A stretch of 64,000 nt of DNA from Phyllosticta citriasiana. Taxonomy: Eukaryota; Ascomycota; Dothideomycetes; Botryosphaeriales; Phyllostictaceae. The position numbers and the translations under genes were made by a program. Positions 11,575 through 23,142 of the stretch are shown here, piece after piece. Within the stretch, counting starts at the first letter, position 1. Every line of letters begins with the position of its first letter. The stretch spans positions 558,001-622,000 of the forward strand of contig JBBPHT010000011.1 in NCBI GenBank assembly GCA_038021145.1, given 5' to 3'. The notes beneath the pieces are model-generated. The model did not search any database and had not been told where the DNA came from. It was given only the letters and a program-made list of their open reading frames with translations.

Positions 11575-12641
11575 ATGGCAGCGGACGGGAAGCGCCTCTC
11601 TACCGCCGGAAAGGTCGCAACACCCAAGCTGGGAGACCAGTCCATCCTCAACGATTCGCATCTGTACAAGATCATTGGCAAGCGGTTCGTCCATCGCGCC
11701 CCTCGTCCCCCTCGTCCTCCTGCCAGCCTGAAGCTCCGTCGATGCCTGACTCCCCTCCCCACATGCGAGAGCGCGCCGCCACTCTCAGCCCACGCGGCAC
11801 CAGGGCTGGCCAACGACTGGGGGAGGAGTCGTCGTCGCCACAAAACGAAACCGTTCATCCTTCTGCGAATAAGAGACATGGTCGCACGTTTGGCTGACGC
11901 TTATGCACAATAGAGTCAAAATCACGACGACAATCGCCGCCGCGACGAGCAACAATGGCGCCCTCGAGGGCGTCGTCTACGCCGCGGATCCGGTCCTCAA
12001 CATCCTGGCCGTCAACACGGCTCCCGCGCCGCCGAACCCCGCGACGAATCTCGCCAGCCAACAGGGCAACTACCACGTGATTTCGATCCCGCACATTCAA
12101 GACTTCAAGATCCTGGCATCGGGTGGTGGTGGTGGTGGTGAGGATAGGACTGCTGCCGCCGCCGACGCGGTAGCAGGCTTCGAGACTGCAGTGCCGAGCA
12201 TCGGCCCGCTTGACCTGGGGGCGCTGAAGCGGAGGGAAGAAGAAGCGGTCAAGAAGCTGATGCAGAAGGAGGCGACGCGGGGACGCGGCGTGCCCAAGGA
12301 GGCGCAGGAGATTTTCGACGCCATCAACAAGACGTACGTGTGCCAGCTGCCGAAAGGGAGAACGGACCCCAAACAAGAAGAAGAAGAAGTAGTCAAGACT
12401 GACCATGAGAAACAGTCTTCCCGCGCGCTGGCACGAGCAGTCCATCGTCATTAATGATGCGGTGATTCTCGGCCCGCCCTACACCATCAACGACCTCAGG
12501 GCCGGCGAGGGCAAGGAAATGACGCTCGCCCACATCAGGAAGATCATGGAGAGCCACTTGGCGAAGAAGAAGGCGGTGGCAGGGCAGCAGTCGCAACGGC
12601 CTGGCGTGGCCACTCCGATTCCGCCTCGGAAGGGCGGTTGA
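11575..12641 (+). CDS. LSM12-like protein (LSm fold plus anticodon-binding AD domain)
   Basis: LSM12 proteins pair an N-terminal Sm-like fold with an anticodon-binding-like domain and act with ataxin-2/Pbp1 in mRNA metabolism. Exons are 11575-11684, 11914-12333 and 12416-12641, encoding 251 residues. The first intron is 229 nt with an unusual donor (GTTCGT) but a good branch site (GCTGAC) before CAATAG. It joins IIGKR to VKITTTI, the first LSm strand. The second joins INKT to LPARWHEQSIVIND. The AD domain (about 140-235) shows KKLMQKEATRGRGVPKEAQ, FDAINKTLPARWHEQ and a conserved PPY motif (ILGPPYTINDL). A Gly run ((GGT)n-encoded, about residue 107) interrupts the LSm region. Family assignment is good, the partner is inferred. 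Confidence 0.85.
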
Positions 12642-13077
12642 TTATGATGCGGAGTATGGGCGCGATTGGATGCGGCCGACGGGCGGCATTGGGTTGGTCA
12701 GCACGAGAGCATTGCGGGACATTCGATGTTTGGCGAATGGCGAAGTGTCTGGGAGAGTCAAGAGGGAACTGGGATGGATTAAGATTTTCAAGACGAGGGG
12801 CATGGAGTCGGATGGTACGTCCACTGATAGTCGAGCCGTTACTACTTAGTGATTAGAGCAGTTCATCATCCACAGAGGTCGAAAAACGAAAACGGTTCAA
12901 AGAGCGTGAGCGCAAGCACCCAATTCCACCTCTCACCTCTCATCACGTTGCAGCTGTGGGCCTATAGGTCTGTCATTCAATCGCTCTAATCATTCGTACA
13001 GCTTTTGCAAGTCTACTTGTATCAAAATCTTCAGAATCTCTAGTCCTCTCCTCATCTAGTCCATCTGAGCCTCCCAT
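12642..13077. other. Convergent 3' region between LSM12-like and peroxiredoxin genes
   Basis: Two genes converge across about 435 bases. It should hold both 3' UTRs. I see no repeat or additional gene. Confidence 0.5.
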
Positions 13078-14199
13078 CTATTTGCCAACGTTGGCGTACC
13101 TCAAGTAGGGCTTGACCTCCTTCACATCACCAAACTTCTTCTTCGCATCCGCGGTGCTGACGCTAGGCGGAACGATAACGTCGTCGCCGACCTGCCAGTC
13201 AATAGGGGTAACGACGCCCTTCTTATCAGCCGTCTGCAAGCTGTCAATGACGCGCAGGACCTCTGCTGTGTTGCGGCCGGTGCTGGCCGGGTAGATCATC
13301 ATGAGGCGAATCTTCTTTGCCGGGTCGACGATGAAGACGCTCCGGATGGTGAAGGGCAGCCCCTTCTTGGCAATGTCGCGCATGTCGTCTTCGGTCACCA
13401 TGTCGTAGAGGAAGGCCACCTTGCGGTCGGCGTCGGCGATGATGGGGAAGGCGAGGTTGGTCGAAGCTACTTCGTTGATGTCCTTGACCCAGTCCTGGTG
13501 CGAGCTCATGTCGTCGGCGCTCTGGAGAACTTTTTGTCAGCTTGTCTCTGGATATTGCTTTTGTGTTTTTGCTTTTGTGTCCTGAATTGCCCTCGCTCTT
13601 GCTGCTGCTGCTCCTGCTGCTCGGACCCAATGATGGAAGAGGCGTTCAAAACCCACCAGTCCAATCATCTTGACATTGCGCTTCTCAAACTCGTCCTTGA
13701 GCTTCGCGAAGGCGCCCAGCTCCGTGGTGCAGACGGGCGTGAAGTCGGCCGGGTGCGAGAAGAGAATGGCCCAGCTGTCACCCACCCACTTGTGGAAGTC
13801 GATGTCGCCGTGCGTCGTCTTGGCCTGGAAGTTGGGAGCTAAAGCACATCAAATTGTCAGCATTTCGTAGAGCTTCTTCGCCCCAATTGGAGCTAGGTTG
13901 GGTTGATGTTTAGAGGTGTTGTCCCCGGGGCGCCCGCCACACGGCTCTTTTCAACAACTTTCTTTCCCGGGCTCTTCTACATTTCCTTCCTGGATGTGAT
14001 GTGCAATTGGGACGTCCCACTCACCAACAGCGCCGAGACGCAGACGCGGCTGCTCAGCAGGTACCTGCAGGAAGCGGCGGAACAGAGGCGCAGCGGGGCG
14101 CTGGACGGCCTGAATGCGCGTCGTCGGGCGCGCAACAGCAGCAGCGCGCAGGCCGCCGTTGACAGCGCGAGGAGTAGCACGAGCCAGGAAAGAAGCCAT
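13078..14199 (-). CDS. prx1: Mitochondrial 1-Cys peroxiredoxin (Prx6/Prx1 family)
   Basis: Thiol peroxidase reducing H2O2 and organic hydroperoxides. Exons are 14199-14025, 13838-13657 and 13521-13078, encoding 266 residues. The first about 45 residues are rich in Arg, Ala and Ser and lack acids (FLARATPRAV, RPTTRIQAVQRPAAPLFRR), a typical mitochondrial presequence. The peroxidatic Cys sits in DFTPVCTTELG. The C-terminal 1-Cys-type extension is present (SLQTADKKGVVTPIDWQVGDDVIVPPS), and no resolving Cys is seen there. Introns of 186 and 135 nt join RLGAV-APNFQ and MIGL-SADDMSSHQDW. Retaining intron 1 would add about 25 codons and then stop before the catalytic domain. It is convergent with the LSM12-like gene. 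Confidence 0.95.
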
Positions 14200-14474
14200 A
14201 GCGAAAGAGATGCTGAAATGGTGCTGAGGAAAGAACAATGGCTAGCCTGTTTGAAGTGGTTTGCGAGTGGCGGTTGTTGTCTTGGAGCTTCACTTCATTC
14301 ACTTCACCCCGCCTAGCTCTGCTTAGAAAACAATTAATCCGCCGACATGGCGTCAGAGCCGAGCGAGCGGCAACGTCCTGGCAGCTCACCCCCGGCGATC
14401 GGCACGCCCTGGGATTGGCCAGTTCTTTCGGCATCTTCGGCCTTTGCGCGGCGTTGCTTTCGACGTCACTTCCT

Positions 14475-14505
<31 letters not shown>

Positions 14506-15382
14506 ACCATCAATGTCTTCAAATGCTCCTTCTCCAAGAGCTTCGAGACTCATAGTATTCCTCCTTGATATTCTCACTCGCGAATTTCGTCTTCTCAATG
14601 GCCGGTCTACCTGTCCCAGGAATCCTGTGGCGATCACGCTGCAGCAAACACCTTGTTGGACGGCATTCTTCCCGATTCTTCGATCATCGGTCGATGAACC
14701 CAGCTAGAAAAGCCTACTAGAGCTTGTGGTAGGAGTAGCCCATCGGTGTGTGTTCTAGTTGCACATGTTGCCCGTGGCTCCGGGTGATGACCAGGCTTTG
14801 CATTGCAGACTTCCTTGCGGAAATCTTCATAACCCTAGAGCTTGGTTACAGGGATCGAAAGCTTTTGGCTTGAATGCATTTGGGATGACATGATGTGACT
14901 GTGTAGTGCATATGCTCAAGCTCGACCCAAAGCTAGGAGATAGACAGTTCAGTATCTGTGTGTCGATTTAAAGAGGAAGAAAAAAAGAAAAGAAAAGAAA
15001 AACACCAGAAGGAGCCACACAATCTAGGGCCAGCACGCTCACGCAGTTCGATACATCAACTGGGAGACGGCGAACAAGACTGAGTCTTCAAGACCATGGA
15101 AATCAAAGCATAGATTCCGTGCATTCTCTTGTCACGTTTGCAATCCTCAGTCGGCAGTTTATTGGATGGTCTCGAATTCTTGAATTCCACTTCACTCTGG
15201 TATTCCTGCATGACCTCATCAGCCAGCCTCTACTCCATCGAAGGCAGAGCGCCGCGTGGGTACATTTTCCCAAATCCCCCAAAACTCCGTTGCACCAGCC
15301 TTTCCTTTGCGATGCATGCCGAGACAAATTTTTGAAATTCCACCGTAAACGCCGAGCCAGATGTCATCCAACGTGCATCTTC
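14200..15382. other. Intergenic, peroxiredoxin 5' side to rpb5 3' end
   Basis: About 1.2 kb with the peroxiredoxin promoter. It contains a (GCT)10 run at 14476-14505 and a purine-rich A/G stretch near 14971-15002. No supported gene. Confidence 0.5.
14476..14505. repeat. (GCT)10 trinucleotide repeat
   Basis: Perfect GCT run about 280 bases upstream of the peroxiredoxin ATG. Open frames across it read as Leu, Ala or Ser runs and are not supported as genes. Confidence 0.95.
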
Positions 15383-16181
15383 TCAAATGACCCATCTGTA
15401 ACTCGCGTATCGGCCTGCCGTCTCCGACTTGCGGATGATCTTGACGACCTGACCTCTTCGCAGACCGAGGTACCTTGCGACCGGGTCGCCCTGCTGAATG
15501 CGTGGAAGCTGGCTCTCCTTCAGACGGTAGCGCTGGAGCAGGGCAGCTTTCTCCTCGGCGCTGAGAAGCACATGCTTGGGAACAAGTTCGTGGTGGGTGA
15601 TGTTGACGAGGAGGTCCTGCTCCATGAATGTCTCCATGACGAGCGGCAGCAGGGAGGGAATGATCTTCTGGGCCGAACCGGTGACGGGGACGGCGGTGAT
15701 GTAGATTCCGACAGCGAAGTTGTTGTTGTTGAGGTAGTGACCGAATTTGCGAATGTGGGCGACCCCAATGTTCGGGTCTCCGTTGAATTCAACCCAGCAA
15801 TTGCCCAAGGTCTCAGTAGGCTTCTTAGGGTTGTATAGCTTGCGCCTCATCTCGTCGCCCGGGCTGGCAGAGAAGGAAAGTCGGTTGCGACTGCGAACTG
15901 GATGTTAACTGGCGGCCGGCGGAGGCAGAGGTTCCAAGCTGCTTACTCGACATAGCCAGAGCCATCGCAAAAGCGTGCCCTGAATTCCTCGAGTGGGATT
16001 CTGTATTCGGCCTCGGGCATGATATATCCCTAAAGCTGGAGCGTCAGCAACAATTCTTCACGGCTGCTGCTGCGAAGCGCTGTGCTCGTACTCGGTCGTG
16101 AACAAGCTCGTGCACAGTGCGCCAGGCACGCCAGAGCCTGGAAGCTTCACGCTCTGCCTCAGTAGATCTGCCGTCATCCAT
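15383..16181 (-). CDS. rpb5: RNA polymerase I/II/III shared subunit Rpb5 (ABC27)
   Basis: Rpb5 is shared by all three nuclear RNA polymerases and forms part of the lower jaw that grips downstream DNA. Exons are 16181-16092, 16029-15947 and 15863-15383, encoding 217 residues (yeast Rpb5 has 215). The first exon gives MDDGRSTEAEREASRLWRAW, and the second begins GYIMPEAEYRIPLEEF. The third carries the diagnostic C-terminal assembly domain: LVPKHVLLS, LPRIQQGDPVARYLGL and RRGQVVKIIRKSETAGRYASYR. Introns are 61 and 82 nt. The second joins GYV-D-PGDEMRRKLYNP. It is head-to-head with the ppm1 gene, with 178 bases between ATGs, so the two probably share a promoter. Confidence 0.97.
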
Positions 16182-16359
16182 TTTGTTGGCTGTCGCGACG
16201 GGGAGGCGGAAGTGGGTGTGGGGTGGATGGAGGTGTTACGGTGGTGATTGGCGCGTCAAAGGCTCAGAGAAATCGAGCAGCGCGCCTTCACCGCCTTCCG
16301 GAAGTGGTCTTGGCTCCCGCGCCAGCTTGCCCTCGGCTCCACCACGTCAACACCAAACG

Positions 16360-17563
16360 ATGGCAGCACCCCAGATTCCAAATCTAAATACTCTGCGCTC
16401 TGGACGAGGCTTGCGTGGTCGTGGTAGAGATGGCCGAAATGGCCTCTCTGGACCATCTGATCGGAAGAATGAAGACCAGGATAGCATTATTCAAAAGACC
16501 GACAGCGATGCATCCCATTCCAGAATGAGCGCCGTCGAGTTGGGATACCTTGAAGATCCTTTTGCCAAAGCCTTTGTCACTGAACAAGTCAATCGTCGAT
16601 TCCCAATCATCAACAGAGGTAAGCACCAAAAGCGCGCGCAAAACTCATCATACTAATCACGACACAGGCACATATGTGCGCAGCACTGCGATCGATCTTC
16701 TAGTGGACAGCTTTCTTAGTACAAATCCCGATCAACCAAAGCAAATAATCTCGCTCGGTGCTGGAAGCGACCCTCGATTCTTCCGCATTCTCTCAAAACG
16801 GCCCTCAATCGCCCTGACTTATCATGAGATTGATTTTCCTGCCAACTCGAAGCAAAAAATCGAGGCCATCAAGCGCACCCCTCACCTTGTGCAAACCATC
16901 ACCTCACACCTCCTGAACCCCGCGGAGCTCTCCATATCCGCAGATGAAACGTCCCTGACATCGCCTGTCTACAACATCCATGCTCTAGATCTGCGGACTC
17001 TGGCTGCAGATCAGCCGACCACAGACACTTCCACTGCTCTTCCGAATCTACCAAACCTGTCTCCTACCACATCTACTTTGCTGCTCTCCGAATGCTGTCT
17101 CATCTACCTGTCGCCTAACGAGGCAGACAGAATCCTCGAGACTTTTACCAGTGCTCTCGTTCCTGCGCCCACCCCAGTGTCGCTAATCATCTACGAGCCA
17201 ATCAGGCCATATGACGCTTTCGGCAAGGTCATGATCTCCAACCTGGCTACGCGTGGTATCGTCCTGCAGACTCTCAAAAAGTACTCTTCATTATTACGCC
17301 AGCGCGAGCGTCTGAAGAAATTCGGTTTCAGCAGCGGACAGGGCGCCGCGGACGTCAACTTCATCTGGGAGGAGTGGGTGTCAGAGGATGAGAAGGAGCG
17401 AGTGGCCTCGCTGGAGATGCTGGATGAAATGGAGGAATGGGTCTTGCTGGCCAAACACTACTGTGTTGCGTGGGGCTGGAGAGATGGCAATGGCGACATC
17501 TTTGGAAAGGCTTGGGAGTCCATCAAAGCTCAAGATGCCGCAGATGATGAGGAAATGGGGTGA
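16360..17563 (+). CDS. ppm1: Leucine carboxyl methyltransferase 1 (protein phosphatase methyltransferase)
   Basis: Ppm1/LCMT1 methylates the C-terminal leucine of the PP2A catalytic subunit using S-adenosylmethionine, controlling PP2A holoenzyme assembly. Exons are 16360-16618 and 16668-17563, encoding 384 residues. The single 49-nt intron has a textbook branch site (TACTAATC) and joins IINRG to TYVRSTAIDLL. The SAM-binding motif is IISLGAGSDPRFFRI. Family hallmarks are GYLEDPFAKAFV before the intron, YHEIDFPANSKQK for the second motif, LLLSECCLIYL and IIYEPIRPYDAFGKVM. The N-terminal about 45 residues are Arg/Gly- and Asp-rich and variable. The start is the first ATG in frame. Confidence 0.95.
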
Positions 17564-17716
17564 AAAGGTCGTAATATGATGGTCAGCTAAAGATATGATG
17601 CCTTGGAGTTCAATACCTATCAAAGAATACATGATTCATCATACCAGTAATTTGACATACTGCCATGCGTAGCGAAGCAAACGCTGAACGGCTTGATAAA
17701 TGATCAGGAACACTAA

Positions 17717-17726
17717 TTTATATAAC
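17717..17726 (+). promoter_or_regulatory. Candidate TATA element upstream of the BRCT gene
   Basis: TTTATATAAC lies 31 bases before the ATG at 17757 and 142 bases before the in-frame ATG at 17868. Fungal transcription starts usually lie some distance downstream of TATA, so this spacing slightly favours the 17868 start. Confidence 0.35.
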
Positions 17727-17756
17727 GGAAAGCTGTTGGACGAGGCGGGACATTAA

Positions 17757-18926
17757 ATGGACGACGTCATACCACGTGTTCACGTAGCAACGCGTTTGAG
17801 TGACAGGAACGTCTCCGACGCGACCACCCGCATTCCAAAATCAACTTTTCAACACACAACACTTCAAATGGCGCATCATCAGCCAAAAGACCAAAACAAG
17901 ACGTCCAAAGGCACATCCATCCGTAACGGTTTCCAAGCATGGCAAGACTACGACGAGCCACCGCCATCGGCGCAACCCCTGCCCCCATCACCAAAAGCTC
18001 CCACGCCTCCGCCAGCAACCACAACCTGCAACCCAACGCACCACAAAGGCAACCTCAAACTCGCTCAACCCAGCCGCAACTTCTTCGACCCCTGGAATTC
18101 GCCATCGACGGGACATCAACGCGCAGAAAATCGCCTCTCGGGCAGCACGTCGTGGCGGGCCTCGCGCAACGCCAAACTCGGGGCGCAGTTTCGTGGAGGA
18201 GACGGCGGTGGCAAGAGAGTGGCAGACACAGTGGGAGCGGGGAGCGAAGGGTTCGGGAAGGATGGCAGACGGCAGGATGGCGGGTGGGAGAGGGGCGCAA
18301 GCGGGCTGAGGGAGAAAGGCCAGTTGGCGATATGGGAGGTTGGGAGTGAGACCAAGCGGAGACGAGTCTCTGACGGAGGGGAAAACAAGCAGGGTGGGGA
18401 ACAAAATGACCATGGCCTCAAGGAAGAAAAACATGGACGGACGACCGAACAAAAGATGGGTGATGGCGCGCCAAAAGAAGGGGATAAGGACTCGGATGAG
18501 GATGCTGAAGAAGAAGACGATTACGCACCACTGCCATCGGAAAAGCAAATATTTCGCAATCTTTGTTTTTACATCAATGGATCAACTGCGCCAACCATAT
18601 CCGACCACAAGCTCAAGCATATGCTCGCGGCTCATGGCGCCACGACATCAGTTGCGCTGGGCCGCCGCAGCGTCAGTCACGTCATCATTGGGCGCACTGG
18701 AGAGGGAGCAGTCGGAGGTGGTCTCGCGGGCGGCAAGCTTCAAAAGGAAATTGCACGGGTGCATGGAAAGGGCGTAAAGTATGTGCCTGTCGAGTGGGTC
18801 GTCGAGAGCGTCAAAAAAGGCAAACGGCTGCCAGAAGCTGGGTTTGCTCACTTGAAAGTTGGCGCGCCGGCTGGACAGAGGAGCGTGCTTGGGATGTTCA
18901 AACAAGGCGACAAGAAACAAGCATGA
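17757..18926 (+). CDS. BRCT-domain protein with disordered N-terminus, function unknown
   Basis: Intronless, up to 389 residues. An internal ATG at 17868 (MAHHQPKDQ) would give 352 and may be the real start, as argued from the TATA-like element. Residues about 40-270 are low complexity: Pro-rich, then Gly/Arg-rich, then a Lys/Arg patch (ETKRRRVSD) that could be a nuclear localisation signal, then an acidic run (DEDAEEEDD). One BRCT domain follows at about 275-370: IFRNLCFYINGST, LKHMLAAHGATTS, SHVIIGR, and the hallmark Trp in YVPVEWVVESVKKGKRLPE. The tail QRSVLGMF resembles a degenerate PCNA-interacting box. BRCT proteins act mostly in DNA damage response. Rev1 at the other end of the window also has a BRCT, but the two are not otherwise alike. 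The specific role is unknown. Confidence 0.8.
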   Translation: MDDVIPRVHVATRLSDRNVSDATTRIPKSTFQHTTLQMAHHQPKDQNKTSKGTSIRNGFQAWQDYDEPPPSAQPLPPSPKAPTPPPATTTCNPTHHKGNLKLAQPSRNFFDPWNSPSTGHQRAENRLSGSTSWRASRNAKLGAQFRGGDGGGKRVADTVGAGSEGFGKDGRRQDGGWERGASGLREKGQLAIWEVGSETKRRRVSDGGENKQGGEQNDHGLKEEKHGRTTEQKMGDGAPKEGDKDSDEDAEEEDDYAPLPSEKQIFRNLCFYINGSTAPTISDHKLKHMLAAHGATTSVALGRRSVSHVIIGRTGEGAVGGGLAGGKLQKEIARVHGKGVKYVPVEWVVESVKKGKRLPEAGFAHLKVGAPAGQRSVLGMFKQGDKKQA

Positions 18927-20544
18927 GTGGGATCCGCATTGACTTAGGCGTTGTCCTTGGAAGAGACATGGGGAACGCATTGGACTGGATAGATATCATC
19001 AGAAGGCTCTGGGAAGGCAAAACAATATCCTAGGTCATTTTTCATCCATGCACTGCGCTTGAGAAGAGCAAGCAATCCAAGTATCAGCTCTTTCACATTA
19101 TCAATAATGCCATGCCCACAACGCAATTATGCCTGCCTGTTGCTGCAACACAAGGCAGTTTGATCCAGTGTTGCATTGTATTGTACTTATTCAAAGCATG
19201 CAGGGGAAGATTCTAGGTGATTTTATGCCAGATTGAAGAACCCAGTCCTCCCAGCCAAAGAGGGTGTGCAACACAAAGCAAAGTCACAAAACCCTTCTGA
19301 TGCGCAACACAACATAAGATTCCCATTGCTCCGCGCAGCGCAAAGCGATCTAATTGACTGTGGCCTCGAGTCACGATGCAGAGCACTCTGCTAATTTTTT
19401 TTCGATGACGTTGCGTTTATTACCCAAGTCCGTAGGCTTAGTGTCAATAACTCGGTTGCGTGGTCTAGTTTCGCGGAGCACTGTTGCGTCAAGCAAGCTT
19501 CCGGTCGCCCACCCTGCTAGCCACCACCAGCCCTGCCACCTTCCAATGCATCGGGAGCGCAGTCAAGTCCTTCCACAACTGGGATGAACACTGCTCCTTC
19601 TCCTAAGGGGTGCGTTCACAGGTTGGCCAGATCAAACGGGACACTATAACCCGAAGAGACTGCACTCGTTGCGTGTTCACTCTCGAGGGAGATCCTGTAC
19701 CCAACAATTACTTTTTTTTTTTTTTTTTTTTACTCTTCTCAAGTTCAAACCCCACTGCCTCCTCCTTCTCTTGCTGGCCGTTGCACACGCTTCTTATCTT
19801 TTGATATTCCGTCATATATCTTTTGGCATGACCATGATGGCCCTAGGTCAATTGAAAAATGCGCATGGCACGAAAGTAGGACATTTCTTCTGGAGCCCTG
19901 GCGGGTAGGACAAGAGCAAAGAAATTCTCAAACTAGAGAAGGATCCTCATTTTCTGAACAGATCTCTAGAGCGTGCTCGATCGAGATGACGCGATATGGA
20001 AAGCTGGAATGAGAGTTGTCGACTATTATTAGTCGTCAGTTTAAAATGAGATCGCAGAAACTTCGCAGGTCGTTGAGCAGGAAGGCTTTAAAGTCCGGCA
20101 CTTGTACCCAAAGGCTGCCATTGAGTGTCGGTGATGAGACCAGGGAATGCCATTTCTTTTGAGGCGAGTTGTGGTGGTGTGGTTCGCGCGCACGTGCGAA
20201 GAGCATGGCGGGACATAGATTCGGCAGCTGGTCCGAGCTCCCGCATCCGGCGTCCGGGTTGCTGCCTCCCTGCCCGTAGAGGCTGTGACGTCCGCAGTGG
20301 CAGGTCAAGTCCCCTTCCACGACAACATCTACCAACACCAAGCTACCTCTCACCAGTACTTCCTCGCGGCTCCCCTTGAAACTTCCGCGCCGTCTCACGA
20401 AGGTCTACCACCAGCACAGCATTAAATTGCGCGCCGCGTCCTGCCGCCCACGGAGCTCTTTGTTCGCCGCAACCTCAGCCATAGGAAAGTGGCCACTCAG
20501 CTGTACAGCTACCGAAGCTGCGATTTGCACACATAGGCCTCGCA
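18927..20544. other. Intergenic, BRCT gene 3' side to sec18 5' side
   Basis: About 1.6 kb, AT-richer than its surroundings around 19050-19420. It has a 20-base T tract at 19712-19731. The last 200 bases precede the sec18 start. No gene is supported. Confidence 0.5.
19712..19731. repeat. T(20) homopolymer
   Basis: Uninterrupted T tract in the intergenic region upstream of sec18. Confidence 0.95.
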
Positions 20545-23142
20545 ATGTTCAATCGCGGAGGTCCTTTCGGGAGTCGTCCGCAAGGCTCCCCCCAACAAGG
20601 CGGATATAATCCTGTCGGCCAACAGCCTCCTCCAGGCTACGGGGATCCGAGAGTGAGAGGATCTGGATTACCAGCGCGTCCCTCTCAGCAAATGCCACCA
20701 CCGATGCCAGAGAAGCAACCTATGCAGTACTCGCGCTCGTCGCAAGCTCCAGGAGGCTCCAAATCACTTCAACCAATCAAGAATGCCTTTGGAGATTTGC
20801 TCATCTGGGGAAACATGTCAGAAAGCGCACCGAAGTTTACACCGTCCTTGCTGCTGACCTGGCCACCAGTGCTGCCGTTTCCACTCAAGACTTTCCTCCC
20901 GCTCCCGGAGGTGTTCACACAATTATCCTGAACGACCACTACGTTCTACCCGCTCAACCCGTTCAAGAATGCCCGCCGGGCCAAATTGGCCTTAACGAGG
21001 CCCAGAGATCATGGGCGCAAATCAGCATATCGCCTGGCGCTTTTGTCACGGCACGGATCTTTGAGGGCACAAATGACTTTCTGTCGACCGTGGACATCTC
21101 GGCGGTTTTTGCTTCGGCAAAGCAAGCTGTTCAGAGTACCTTCGATCAGGAACAATTCAGCGCATACTTTATGAAGGTAGGACGAGCGTGAGGATATTCT
21201 ATACTGATTGGCTGATGCAATGTGCGCAGACCTTTGGTGGCCAAATTCTCGCGCCTGGACAACAATTGTTGATGAGCTTCCAAAGCATCCGATTCCGCCT
21301 GCAGATTCAATCTGTCAAGTTGGGAAATGTTACAGACATGAACAAGGGCGACCAAGATGACGACGAGCGGACAGACCCCAATGCCCGCGGTATCCTGCAC
21401 AAGGGAACGCAAGCCTTTTTCCAGTCTGAGCCGGACAGTCCGGTCGCTGTCAAGTTTTCGTATCCCAAGGGTAAAAAGCATCAAGCCAACCAGCTTCTCA
21501 AGTCGGGCTTCAAATTCGAAGATTTGAAGATTGGCGGTCTTGACACCGAGTTCAAGGCTATTTTTCGGAGAGCTTTCGCTTCGCGTCTTTTTGGAGACGA
21601 CCTTGTGGAGAAGCTCGGTATTCAGCACGTCAAGGGAATTCTTTTGCACGGTCCGCCCGGTACCGGAAAAACACTCATTGCCAGAGAAATTGGAAAAATG
21701 CTGAGGATAGACGAAGACCACGTGCAAATTGTAAACGGTCCCGAGGTTTTGAACAAGTTTGTCGGTCAGTCGGAAGAGAATATTCGGAAACTGTTTGCAA
21801 AGGCCGAGCAGGACAAGAATGAACTCAACCTCATCATCTTCGACGAATTGGACGCGGTTTGCAAGCAAAGAGGCAGCGGTGCTGGCGGAGGCACCGGTGT
21901 TGGCGACAGCGTTGTCAACCAGCTGCTGTCCAAGCTCGATGGTGTCAACCAGATGAACAACATCATTCTGATTGGTATGACGAATCGTATGGACATGATT
22001 GATGAGGCTCTGCTGCGTCCCGGTCGTCTGGAGGTGCACATGGAGATCTCCCTGCCCGATGAGAAGGGACGTGTGCAAATCATCAACATTCACACCAAGA
22101 ACATGCGCGACAACAATGTCCTGGCGCCAGATGTCAATATTGAGGAGCTCGCCCAGTTGACGAAGAACTTTTCGGGTGCCGAAATCACTGGTCTTGTAAA
22201 GGCTGCTACGTCTTATGCGTTCAGCAGACACATGAAGTTGGGAGACAAGCCGACGATCACGGAGGATGTCTCTGAAATGAAGGTTTGCCGGGAGGATTTC
22301 CTCAACGCACTTGAAGAAGTGCAGCCTCTGTTTGGTGTCGCCGAAGAGGAGCTCGAGAAGCGGATCCAAGGCGGCATCATCCATTACAGCTCAATCATCA
22401 AGACAATTCTTGACGATGGAAAGCTCTATGTCAACCAGGTTGGCAAGGGCAACACTCCTGTACTTTCCGTTGCGTTGCACGGGCCGCCAGGCAGCGGAAA
22501 GACGGCACTCGCGTCGCAGATTGCGCTGTCTTCGGGTTTCCCCTTCATCAAGCTCATCAGTCCCGAAGACATGATTGGATACAGCGAGATGCAAAAGGTG
22601 CAGCAGCTGGACAAGACGTTCCGAGACGCTTACAAGAGTAAGCTGAGCGTCATTGTGATTGACAACATCGAGCTGCTTGTCGATTGGGTACCAATTGGAC
22701 CGCGCTTCAGCAACACGGTGCTCGTGGCGCTCAAGGTGCTGCTGGGCAAGCAGCCTCCCAAGGTAAGACGAACCGGAAAATACTCAGCTGGGACCAGAGT
22801 GCTGACACGAGAGCAACAACGCAGGACCGCCGGCTTCTTATTCTCGCAACGACAACCGAGAGGTCGGTCCTTCAGCAACTCGACTTGTTCGACCGGTTCG
22901 ACTTTGACATTCCGGTCCCCAACGTGCAGTCCAGGAAGGAGCTGCAGCACGTACTGGAGGAGTCGGCATCGTTTGACCCGCGTCAGGTGCATGACATCAT
23001 CTCGGACGTGCCAGATCAGATTGGAGTGGGCATCAAGAAGATTCTTACGGGTATCGAGACGGCTAGACAGGACCCGCAAGACGTGACGGGCCGCTACAAG
23101 AGGTTCTTAGAAACGTCGATTGCGGCAAATAAGTTTTTGTGA
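20545..23142 (+). CDS. sec18: Vesicular-fusion ATPase Sec18/NSF
   Basis: Hexameric AAA+ ATPase that, with alpha-SNAP, disassembles SNARE complexes after membrane fusion. Exons are 20545-20816, 20870-21176, 21230-22762 and 22825-23142, encoding 809 residues. Intron 1 (donor GTCAGA, branch GCTGAC, acceptor CCACCAG) is needed to join KNAFGDLLIWGN to IAAVSTQDFPP in the N-domain. D1 has Walker A GPPGTGKT, Walker B LIIFDELDAVC and the second region of homology with TNRMDMIDEALLRPGR. D2 has GPPGSGKT and IVIDNIELLVDW, with ATTTERSVLQQLDLF after the last intron (62 nt). The N-terminal about 75 residues are Pro/Gly/Gln-rich, as in other filamentous fungi. All NSF parts are present, and there is no sign of decay. 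Confidence 0.96.

Noticed and set aside
20727..20794. Alternative first intron of sec18 (GTACTC...TTGGAG)
   Set aside because: It keeps frame but gives an atypical N-domain sequence. The intron at 20817-20869 has a good branch site and restores the IWGN-IAAVSTQDF join typical of the family.
21146..22384. 412-codon open frame on the minus strand
   Set aside because: It lies wholly antisense to conserved Sec18 D1 sequence. Long antisense frames are expected opposite genes with G/C-ending codons, and no domain is visible.
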